From Bigelowiella natans CCMP2755 (Eukaryota > Cercozoa > Chlorarachniophyceae), in the NCBI GenBank assembly GCA_000320545.1, contig ADNK01003027.1, forward strand, positions 1 through 64,000: a stretch of 64,000 bases of DNA. Reading direction: 5' to 3'. Below are positions 11,458 to 20,702 of this stretch, piece by piece. Within the stretch, counting starts at the first letter, position 1; each line of letters starts with the position of its first letter. A model generated the notes under the pieces. It saw nothing but the letters and a program-made list of their open reading frames with translations. It was not told the origin of the DNA and made no database searches. The position numbers and the translations under genes are program-made.

Positions 11458-13409
11458 GTTGTTGTTGTAAAGCACCATCACTACCTCGCTTGGATCCGAG
11501 AGTTTATAGTACACACAACCACACTTCTTCTCGGGGAGGCGCTCAAGAAACGACGTAAGCTCAAAGTCAGATAAAAACAATGTGTCCTACAATTCGTCAA
11601 AGAATAGTAGTAGTAGTAGTAGTAGTAGTAGTTGCATATATTATGTGACGACGATAGTAATATAATGAATGCATGAATGATGATTCATATATGTAGTAGT
11701 AGTAGTAGTAGTAGTAGTAGTATATAATCCTCAAAATGACAAGTAGCATTGCCACCCTATCACCCACCTACACAACGATGTTCCCATCATCGGATTATCA
11801 CATACAATTGGTGCATCTACTAACTGTACTGTACTGTATTGTGTATTAGAACATATCATTGCTTACCCCTGCAACGACAAGAATATCAAAGCCATCTATT
11901 TCCTTCCTGGCATAGGTAGTAATTAATGAAATGATTATATGATCATCAATGGGATGATTATATGGTATGTTGGTCTTACATCTATTAGGACAAAGAAGTA
12001 AGGTAGGTAGTATAGCTGCTGCTTCTTCTTCTTCTTCTTCCACCACTACTTGTCGTTCTACGTGAATAATAACCTTTTCTTCTCAATTACGAGTTTAAGG
12101 TCCCCAACAGCGCCCAGCCGACCCTCATATGTCTTTGTTTCATCATTGATCACATTCTCTAATGATGTATCATAAGTTGTAAGTATGGATATATTGTTGT
12201 CGATGCGAGAATGATGATAACGTGACGTTGTGAGACGACGACATCGGTTGTATTAGTGAAGATGAATACATGATAGATATGGAAATAGTAGTAGTAGTAG
12301 CGTGGCTGATATCCCCATGTTACGAAATTAAAATGAATGCACTTATTTCTCGATCGGTGTTCTACACTCGTCCCAACAATCTCCTAATCTTAGTCACTCC
12401 CCCCTCTCTACCCCTCTCTGTCGCACTCTCTCTTGTTTGTTATATATTGCTATCTCCTGTTGGCAATCCTAAAAACCAGCATCAACCTGTCGCAAAGCCA
12501 TCGACTCCGTTTGCCCATTTAACAAACTTAGGGTACATTAAAGCGTTGGTAACAATATACACCCTCGAAAGATCAACCAGACCCTAAATAGAGAGGAGGA
12601 TAGTGGTGGTGACAGTGGTGGTGGTGGTGTCCATATAATGACGACTAATATTATTATAATATACAACTGTGAGTATTGTGAGGACGATGCAAGTGAGAAG
12701 GAAAGTAAATAATAATAATAGTGCATATCGTCTCTTTGAATCGATGAATCCAGTGATCCAACAGTAATAATAATAATAATATTCATACATACATCAGTCT
12801 CTTTGAATCGATGAATCCAGTGATCCAACAGCGGCTTACCACCAACAGGCAATAGAGCTAAATTATGATGATTTCAATCTCGTGAGAAATTAGTACCCGT
12901 TTAATAAAATGCAAACTTTGTTGCTCACTCACCTTTAGGTTGGCCGACTTATTCGAGAATAATACGTTTCGCATCGTCGTTTCAATGATTATATCACAGT
13001 AACACAATACAAACATTACTTAGCCGGAAAATACGAAGAACATCATAAAGAAAAGTTGTGGGGGACATTATTCTTTGCTTACGTAAGTGAATGAATTGGC
13101 CACTATCATCTGCAATGATGTCTTTGTGTAGCCGACTGCCTATTTGTTGCATGATAGCACGCAACGAATCAGAACAAATGCGGCTCATCGAAAGGTAGTA
13201 AGTAATGGCTGCTAAGGCGGTTGCTATTGCCATTATGGTGCATATATGTACGAACAATTGCGGCAAAACGGACAGCAACGACTAGATATCTTAAGGTTCC
13301 GGACCTCATTTTGGGTGATTGATCAATGGTGTTGTCACTATGTGCTACCATATCCTGCAGCAAGGACGACGACCGCCCATCGCCTGGCTTCTTTTTCTTG
13401 ATCGCTCAT
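6259..13409 (-). CDS. Nucleotidyltransferase-glucuronokinase-like fusion, 25 exons
   Basis: Twenty-five exons from the ATG at 13409 to the TGA at 6259 join in phase with GT-AG introns and total 2250 nt (749 residues). Residues 1-309 form a sugar-1-phosphate nucleotidyltransferase: LAAGYGSRLHKD (16-27), LGQPKALLPVGGKP (about 41-54), VVAGDTLF with the metal-binding-type Asp141, EVEESSGLVIKLLEKP and GRFDIADL. Residues from about 331 form a GHMP kinase closest in pattern to plant glucuronokinase: GVMGNPSDGFGGK (331-343), QNGYYGGLRLL, PRMVGLAGSSAI (430-441, ATP loop), LGINAGLQDRV, VYGGLVHMNF, ESGKVHR and KFSGSGGAVV (621-630). A Lys/Glu/Asn-rich insert follows the last motif. Expected roles are sugar or uronic acid phosphorylation and then nucleotide-sugar formation; exact substrates are inferred. 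Exon ends (E1-E25): 13349-13409, 13083-13139, 12933-12947, 12793-12857, 12487-12583, 12074-12158, 11867-11906, 11485-11586, 11318-11341, 10849-10953, 10755-10801, 10474-10580, 10100-10221, 9675-9738, 9399-9489, 9093-9210, 8881-8922, 8510-8609, 8182-8264, 7977-8024, 7567-7667, 7369-7419, 7045-7233, 6686-6926, 6259-6453. Confidence 0.88.
8662..8706. repeat. GA dinucleotide array
   Basis: A GA array in an intron of the fusion gene, close upstream of the exon carrying the GHMP ATP loop. Confidence 0.95.
9229..9278. repeat. TA dinucleotide array
   Basis: TA repeat in the intron between the exons carrying GNPSDGFGGK and NGYYGG of the fusion gene. Confidence 0.95.
9625..9792. repeat. Two TA arrays flanking a fusion-gene exon
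   Basis: TA arrays at about 9625-9660 and 9749-9792 sit on either side of the 64-nt exon 9675-9738 of the fusion gene. Confidence 0.9.
9829..10090. repeat. 43-bp minisatellite, about six copies
   Basis: A unit beginning GACTATATATCAACCATTGC recurs at 9841, 9884, 9927, 9970, 10013 and 10056, so the period is 43 bp. Copies differ mainly at a short TTTC/GCAA segment. The array lies in the intron that joins the nucleotidyltransferase half to the kinase half of the fusion gene. Its long open frames are an artefact of the repeat. Confidence 0.95.
11125..11152. repeat. GT dinucleotide array
   Basis: Short GT array in a fusion-gene intron between the exons at 10849-10953 and 11318-11341. Confidence 0.9.
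12730..12831. repeat. 35-bp direct duplication of an exon end
   Basis: The 35 bp at 12797-12831, the 3' part of exon 4 of the fusion gene, recur identically at 12730-12764 inside the following intron. The period is 67 bp, with AAT/CAT repeat DNA between the copies. The duplicated copy lacks the GTATGT donor. Confidence 0.9.
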
Positions 13410-13866
13410 AAAATGCTACTATTGCCTGCTTGAAAAGTGTGAAAATTTGCAGCGTTGGGGCTATTGAAGGATGATAATGATGATGGTGATGATGATAATG
13501 ATGATGATGATGAATGATAGCAAGTCGTGATAGGGTGTATTAACGTACTTACGTGCGTCGGAAGATAGGTCAAAGCAGCAAGGTGTTTATAGTAGTAGTA
13601 TAGTGTTGTTCGACTGCACTGTTTGTACAACAGCACATGGTCACAGTAGGCAGACAGGCAGGCAGAAAGACCTTAGGCGGATGATCTAATCCGAGTAGAG
13701 GTATTGTTAGTAGTAGCGATGTGTGTGTGTGTGTGTGTAGTAGAATCTGATCAAGGTGGTGGTGGTGCTCTCTTTGTTGTAGTTGTTGTTGTTGTTGTTG
13801 TTGTTTCCTGCTCTGTCATAGTATATAAGTATATGTTATCTCAGTGAGATATCACAACAAGCAGCG

Positions 13867-13938
13867 TCCGCGTTAGTACAATGGTTAGTATTCCTGCCTG
13901 TCACGCAGGAGATCGGAGTTCGATTCTCCGACGCGGAG
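13867..13938 (+). tRNA. tRNA-Asp (anticodon GTC)
   Basis: A 72-nt cloverleaf. The acceptor stem TCCGCGT pairs with ACGCGGA and is followed by discriminator G. The D arm contains AATGGTTAGTA. The anticodon stem CCTGC/GCAGG closes the loop CTGTCAC with anticodon GTC at 13900-13902. The T arm is CGGAG-TTCGATT-CTCCG. There is no intron and no encoded CCA. A T-run at about 13949-13955 could serve as the Pol III terminator. It lies between the head of the fusion gene and the TPR gene. Confidence 0.97.
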
Positions 13939-14548
13939 GGAACTCGAAGTTTTTGTTTCGTAAAAACATATTTCATGAGACACATTTGGGGGTTTTATCC
14001 CTGCGACAAACCTTTTTGTGATATCCCGATAATAATTCTCCGATGCCTGACATTTCTCCGCTCATCTACCAAGCAAACACCCTCCTCCTCCTCCTCCTCC
14101 TCCTCCTCTTCCCACTCTTCTGCACAACTTGTAATACATATCCAAACAAAAGAAAGCACTAAACCAATTTAAGGTTCATGTATAACGTATGATTCAATTA
14201 TATTCTGTTCGTGCTGTATTTAAACTTGTTTCATTATTTACCATCTATTTTTTTCACCTTTAGTCCTTCCTTCTTCTGAGAGCACAACCAACGAAGGCTT
14301 GTGTTGTTTGGACGATGAAAACGGCCTCAAGGCCCGCTTCGAAGAATGGAATTTCAGGAAGAAAATCAAAGTCCTTAAATAATAAGGTCGTATCGAATGA
14401 GAGAAAAATGTGGAAATCGTATCGCCCACAGCCAAACCACACATACGGGTATGAGGGTTAGTAGGACAAACACACGCACACAAAATGGTCTGCGGATGGT
14501 AATACCCCAGCTTAGATGCAAATCTACATAATTTAGAAGGGTGCAACG
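13939..14548. other. Intergenic region upstream of the TPR gene
   Basis: It holds a CTC array at about 14080-14110. There is also a short plus-strand open stretch at about 14277-14378 (NEGLCCLDDENGLKARFEEW, ending at TAA) that looks protein-like but has no partner exon I can join. The remainder probably includes the TPR gene's promoter and leader. Confidence 0.4.
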
Positions 14549-15704
14549 ATGGCTGCGAAGAAAGCTTCTTCTTCTTCTTCTTCTTCTTCTTCTTCTTCTT
14601 CTTCTTCATCCGTTTCAACTCCACGAGAACCTGGGACACGTCGTAAACGAGGCCTTGCACCTGAAGAGCTCAAGGCTAAGGGAAACGAAGCATTCAAGGA
14701 CCAAAAATATGATCAGGCCATTGACTTGTAAGCGATCTACTTTATGGAAGCCTCTTGCATGAATATTGGAAATGATACTAGATTAAAAAAATAGAGAGTG
14801 ATAATTGCTTAGAGGTCAGTGTGAATTTTTAATGATGAATATGTTCTTATTATGCATTGCGGATTATAATAATTTATAGTTTCAAGAGGGCAATTGCCTT
14901 GGATCCCCACAATCATATATACTACAGTAATAGAAGCGCTACATATACCGCGAAGGTATTAGAGTTCTACCACACAACAGTATAACCGACTACTATATTC
15001 TTCTTCGAGCGAATGAACAACCCTCCATCGATTTTTCCGCTATTGGTTCAGTTTGCGAAATTGTTTCAGCATACATACATACACATGCATGCATGCATTA
15101 ACGTTATTTTAATGTTTAAAAGGCTCTTGGAGACAACATCACATTCAGTACCGTGAAGGGGCTTGCCAAGGTGGTGAAAATTATCACATGTATAATGCGA
15201 ATAATAATGTGGTTATTGGTGCGCAGATTATGCTTTATTTTTTCCGATTTTTATGATGGTTATTGGGGTCATATCCGGCGTAAAAGGAAGGATAAGTGAA
15301 GAATAATTTGTCCTCCTTCTTCTTCCACATTTCCTACAAATCCCTTCTCTTCCTCCTCTCCCCTGCTTATTATTCACCATAAAGCAAGGAATATTGGACG
15401 CCAAGAAATGTATATCTCTTGAGCGTACATTTGGAAAAGGATACATGCGATGGGCAACCGCTCTAATGTTAATCTTTGACTTCAAAGCTGCCGTAAGGTG
15501 GCAATATACTACGACGCAAAAAATATATGTGTCGCGCCAACCATACATTATCATGCATGTGTTATCTTTGGAGAGGGCGATGAATGAATGAGTGTGTTCT
15601 CTTTTCTTCCGTAATCGTCGATGCTGATCTGTTTGCTGCTGCTGCCTGCTGCTGCTACTACTGTTTGCGTTGAATTTGATGTATTAATACACCATCAATT
15701 ACAT

Positions 15705-15735
<31 letters not shown>

Positions 15736-15743
15736 GACGGTTG

Positions 15744-15812
<69 letters not shown>

Positions 15813-16932
15813 TACTAGAGTCATCAAGAAAGGACTTGAAGCTGTTCCTAAAGATCCCCTCCTCACCAAAAACCTTAAAAAAGCGAAGGTAGGTGTGTCG
15901 CTCTAGATAATTTAATTAATGATCATATCTGATCTTTTTCTCGACAACCACAAATGAATGCTGGATGATTGAGTATCTATCTATCACCAGGAAAAACTAG
16001 CACGGTGGGAAAAGGGACTGGGTGTAAAACGGCGAAGACCAAGTAGTACAGATACAATCGATGACAGGGAAGATGAGAAGAAGAAGAAGAAGAAGGGGGA
16101 AAACAGCAGACTAATGAACTCTTATGATGATCTTCACCAGCATCATTATCATTCGTCGTTCCCCGATATCATAACTATGGCAGGTGGATTTCGAATAGGC
16201 GAGGAGGATACGGCTGCGGAAAAAGCACGTAAGGAGGAACTCAAGGAATTGCGACGTCAATTTCTGGAAGAGTCGAAATTAAACGAGGTTTGAACATTTT
16301 TATTTTATAAAAGAATACCTTGTTGCAGGAAGGAAAATCCTACTATAACAGCTCAGTTTGTAAAGATCTACTGCTGCTGCTGCTGCTGCTGCTGCCATTT
16401 TTGTAGTTGTCACATGCAATAAATGTCTGCTCCTTAGAGACTACGACGACATATCATCTTATATATTTGATGAAATACAATAAGATATCTCACTCCTTTA
16501 CCCCAAGAAAGAGGAAGAACAACAATACCCCATTCATTCTCCTCATGATCCTTTTTCTGCATCATCAACTCATAGATAAGTGAACGGAATCGTCTTTTGA
16601 AAGCAGAGGGAATAATACTTCCAAAATCAAATATTATGGTACAATGCACACGTCGTCGTCTTTTGAGTCAGCCAGAAGTAGAACGTGTAACCTGCAACAG
16701 ACTACTTTCTAAGAGCGAAACATCTTCCTTTGCACACAATGGTGATACGCCAACTGCAAAGAGAAAATAACGATTTATTTCTTAGTTTACCTAAACTTAA
16801 TATGTATTTACAACGTTTTAATCTCTCCAGGGAGCTCCATCGCAGAGTGGATTTCAGCCGTTTGGAGATTATTTTACACACAAGAATAAAAGGCGGAAAC
16901 GGAGAAGAAAAAGAATATCGGCGTATGACTAA
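14549..16932 (+). CDS. TPR-domain protein, 9 exons
   Basis: Exons 14549-14727, 14880-14955, 15123-15147, 15389-15497, 15819-15888, 15991-16287, 16330-16356, 16576-16638 and 16831-16932 join in phase to 316 codons. The last three exons are less certain, because the frame would otherwise stop at 16293. The N-terminus has about 15 Ser from a TTC array, then a TPR pair: LAPEELKAKGNEAFKDQKYD, RAIALDPHNHIYYSNRSATY and DAKKCISLERTFGKGYMRWA. This is the arrangement seen in Hsp70/Hsp90 co-chaperones such as STIP1 and TTC4. A Lys-rich stretch and a charged C-terminal helix (KARKEELKELRRQFLEE) follow, and the last exon is very basic. Role inferred: protein-protein adaptor, possibly chaperone binding. 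The third exon is only 25 nt. Confidence 0.78.
15749..15810. repeat. TA dinucleotide array at an intron 3' end
   Basis: About 62 bp of TA repeat ends only eight bases before the acceptor of the TPR-gene exon that starts at 15819. Confidence 0.95.
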
Positions 16933-18240
16933 ACAGATTTCTTGTGCTCACACCCAACCATCTTCTACTGCCAAGTTTTGAAAGGTGCTTTATGACCAAC
17001 GCCATGGCATTGCTGACGTCCCGTGCCTATTGCTAGATTGGTACCCTGATAGCAAACTCATCTACCATTATCAGATGTCTTCTTCATCTACTGCACGATG
17101 AAACCGCAAGCATATTGGCTGCGCTAGTGCTCGACAATGATGCTGCTATGCGCTGTTGTCTAGCTGTGCACAGCTAGACTGCTGCCATGCATATCGTGTA
17201 TGTGCAGATAGCAGCTAGCGGCTCGTTATTGTACGTTGCCACATAGCATGCGCGCACACCCGCAGCCGTGTTATGACCATGCGTACCCCACATTTCATTC
17301 CTCTGCTGTTCGCGGGCAGCAAAAATTGCAAAAACTGTGCAACGCTGAAAATTTGCCTACTGACGCCCTACATATACCTGCTGCTACGTATACTGCTAAA
17401 CTAAATAATTGCTATGCTAGAATGACATGATGAAAATCATGGGCAGGCACATCACAGGGTGCATGTATGCGTGGAATGATGAAATTGAATTTGCAGCCAG
17501 AAAATTGTGCAAATTTGTTGCAACAAGGGCGCGCTTTACGGCACATCTATTTGTAGGCGCAGATGCATGCTGCATATACGTGCCGATTTGATCGACAATA
17601 ACATTGTGTATGAGACTACGGATGTATGAGACGGATGTGATGAAGAATTAAATTTTTTCAATGGTCATCCTGATGTAGCTGTGCAATGCAGCGGCTACAG
17701 CGCTAATGTTGCATCTGTTGGTTTCTGCCACAATATAACAATGTGTTTCATGCATTTGAAAGCGTCCTCATGCGACTACGGATGTATAGATGTGCCTGTA
17801 TATTCGACTTACTAAGTTGAGCTATATATAGACAAGATGCACATCTAGACATGCATGCTAGCATCTAGGCATGGCATGCCATGCTAGCCTAGCAATGCAT
17901 GGCAGCCAAGCTAGCTCACGTAGCGTACTATGTGTTGGTTCTTGCATTAAAAGTGAAATGGCTAACACCATATATGTACATGCGATTCACATGCAATATA
18001 GCAACATATACAATGCTGACGACACAAAAAAGATCTGCATCAGATTGCTAATCGTATCGATGGTCCACAATTGTACAGTCAGAGTGCGCATGATGGCGTA
18101 GAGAAGCGGCGACATGAAAGATGTTTATTTTACATTAGCAACGTATTGTGCAGAGTTTCATGATGAAGTCATGCACACAGCAGTTAACTATTACTTTTTT
18201 CATGTTTTATGTCCTGCACGAACACCCAACACCAGAAAGG
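16933..18240. other. Gene-poor block B
   Basis: No exon is supported. The composition matches block A: many GCATGC, CTAGC and GCTAGC words and almost no trinucleotide arrays. It contains dispersed-repeat copy D. It separates the 3' ends of the convergent TPR and RRM genes. Confidence 0.7.
17627..17704 (+). repeat. Dispersed repeat family, copy D
   Basis: It reads GAGACGGATGTGATGAA, then AATTAAATTTTTTCAATGG, GTCATCCTGATGTAGC and TGTGCAATGCAGCGGC. It matches copy C (minus strand) and, more loosely, copies A and B. Confidence 0.85.
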
Positions 18241-18971
18241 TTAAGAAGCAGGTGGATAGGAACTCGAAGGTGGGTAGCCTCCTTGAGCTACTGCTGGTTG
18301 CGCCGCACCGTATGGAGAGTATGCTGGGTAACCTCCAGTTGCTGCTGCTTGTCCTCCTTGAGGTGGGGGGTAAGAAGCTGTTTGTGATGGATAACCTGGA
18401 TACTGAGGAGGAGCTGTTCCTGTAGTAGTAGCCGTAGTACCAGGGTATGGACTATAAGCTGGGGTGGTGACAGCTGCTGCTGCAGCAGCAGAAGGATACG
18501 ATGATGTAGGGGCTGGTTGCTGGCTGTATGGATGGTAAGAAGGTGCGGTGGTGTGAGGAGGAGGGTATGCTTGCTGTGGCTGCTGTGTAGGATATGACGA
18601 TGTCGGAGGAGGGGCATTGTATTGAGGTGGCGGTGCTCCATATCCTCCTCCTCCTCCTCCTCCTCCTCGTGGGTAGGATGATTGTCCGTATGAATTGTTA
18701 TATCCATAACCACCACCACCACCACCACCATAGCTTGAATAGGAGTTATTCCAAGACGATCTACCGCCATAGCCTCCTCCCCTTCCTCCTATCCCTCCCC
18801 CCCCAGTTTGAGATGCTGCCTGGCGAGTTCCCTTTGTATCACGTGCAAATTTGACACGAAGGGGTTTCGGAGCACCGGGAATCATATAGCCGTTCATCTT
18901 TTCAATGGCCCGCTCTGCAGGGGCTCTCTCGGCGTAGTGCACAAAACCGACGCCTCTTCCCAAACCCCTAA

Positions 18972-19018
<47 letters not shown>

Positions 19019-19480
19019 AGATGAAATTTTAAAATAAGGAGAGCAACAAATAATAGAACACAACCCCGTTACTAGTGTAAAGGTGATGTGATGATGCTGG
19101 ATTCTCCATTCATATGTTGAAACGATGATATATGATGTGATGATGCTGGATTCTCCCATTCATATGCTGAAACGATGATATATGATGTGATGACGCTGGA
19201 TTCTCCCATTCATATGTTGAAACGATGATATATGATGGAGAAATGCTGTTAGTGGCTAGATCAGGTTTATTATTACGTTTTGTTGTCAATCAGAATGCTG
19301 CATTCTGCGATGGTTCCAAAGGGTGCAAATAGAGTCTGAAGTTGCTCCTTCGTGTACTCATAAGGTAATTGTGCGACATAAACATTCTTTTGCATCAGCC
19401 TCTCCCCGCCGCCATATTGCGACGATTGTTGGTAATGACCACCTAAGAGTTGTTGGTGGTGGAGGTGGTGGGTTGGTGTC

Positions 19481-19514
<34 letters not shown>

Positions 19515-19614
19515 TTGTGGCCTTCCTTTTTAATAATAATAAGTAAGTACGTTGTACTCCAACATTACTCTCTTCTTCCTATTAAACCACCACCACCACA
19601 CCATCTTTCGAAGT

Positions 19615-19647
<33 letters not shown>

Positions 19648-20702
19648 CCATTCAATTAACTAACACACTGTAGTAGCCACGGTCACGGGCATAAACAACG
19701 CACATTTGCAAACACATAATACCATATCCTCCTCCGCCGCCACTGTACCCTCCCCCTCCAAGTAAGGGGCGACCGTTGTGTCTATCATTCGATCGCAAAT
19801 CTTCCTTTTTCTTAGCGTGCTCAACGCGCATAGGTATGCCGGTGCGTGAACCGGGAGCAGACTTGCCATTTAAAGCATTGATAGCTGCATTGGCGGATTC
19901 CGCAGCCTCTGTAAAGTAGAAGAAAAATACACAATATGCTAAGTAATCTACTCACTTAAACCGATTAGGGTGGTGTGGGTGGATGGGGAAAGATACCGAA
20001 ATGGACAAAACCAACGCCCCTGCTTTTGCCAAAATTTCTTAGAATCTGCACGCTAATGCCGTGCAAAAAATTGGGTTGGGACGGAAGAAATCGAACGAGC
20101 CGGAGAACATAGGAAACCGAAACACATAAAATTAAAAAATCAATGAAAATTAATATAAACCAGGTATTACGAATCGAAGTTGTGGTAAAATCATGGGTTC
20201 ATAAAGCGGATATAAGAGCATGCACATACCGAGTGATTTTCCCATATGGGTTAAAAAGTGCTTGCAAATTTTCTTCCTCGTATTCCTCAGGAATGTGGCA
20301 GACGTAGAGATTCAACATCCCCTCAGAAGTTGATGATGAGGGCGCGGAATTGCCATTGGGTTCAGGTTGCTGCTGTTGGACTTTCGATTCTACTACAGGT
20401 TTTGTCTCCTGATCTTCTAGTGACGGTGCTGGAGCGGGAGCGGGGGCTACATCAGCAGTTGCCTCTTCTTTGAGGTCTTGCACAATTATCTTTTCCTTCA
20501 CCTCAGTTTTTTGGCGTTTGGCCGGTTGAGCAGGCTCATTTTCAGTTGATGGGGGCACTGCAGAAGCTGAGCTATCATCGACACTACCAATATCCCGTTT
20601 TACACCGGCTGTTGTTTCCTCCTTTACGTCTCCTTTTTTCTCCTCCTCCTTTCCCAATGTGGCTTCCGTGTCAGCAGGCTTTTGCACATTTTCCTCAGTC
20701 AT
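18241..20702 (-). CDS. Two-RRM RNA-binding protein, 5 exons
   Basis: Exons 20230-20702, 19997-20052, 19723-19908, 19277-19442 and 18241-18967 join in phase to 536 codons. The start is the ATG at 20702; the frame stays open upstream to 20801. An acidic, Ala/Pro-rich N-terminus of about 125 residues precedes RRM1 (RNP2 LYVCHIP, RNP1 KSRGVGFVHF). A Gly-rich linker leads to RRM2 (RNP2 VYVAQLP, RNP1 GRGVGFVHYA). The C-terminus is Gly-rich, then Pro/Tyr/Gln-rich and low complexity. The layout resembles hnRNP, CELF and ELAV-like proteins. Inferred role: RNA binding in the nucleus or in condensate-type granules. Confidence 0.88.
18972..19016. repeat. GT dinucleotide array
   Basis: GT array at the 3' end of the last intron of the RRM gene, within about ten bases of the acceptor. 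Confidence 0.95.
19093..19238. repeat. 49/50-bp minisatellite, three copies
   Basis: The unit starts GATGCTGGATTCTCC at 19093, 19142 and 19192 (GACG in the third). It lies in the last intron of the RRM gene. Confidence 0.95.

Noticed and set aside
16434-16649. Minus-strand frame of 71 codons downstream of the TPR exons
   Set aside because: It overlaps a plus-strand exon (16576-16638) that restores the phase of the TPR gene, and it has no partner exon.
18114-18854. Plus-strand frames over the Gly/Pro/Tyr-rich tail of the RRM gene
   Set aside because: They are antisense shadows of low-complexity coding sequence; the minus strand carries the phase-checked exon.
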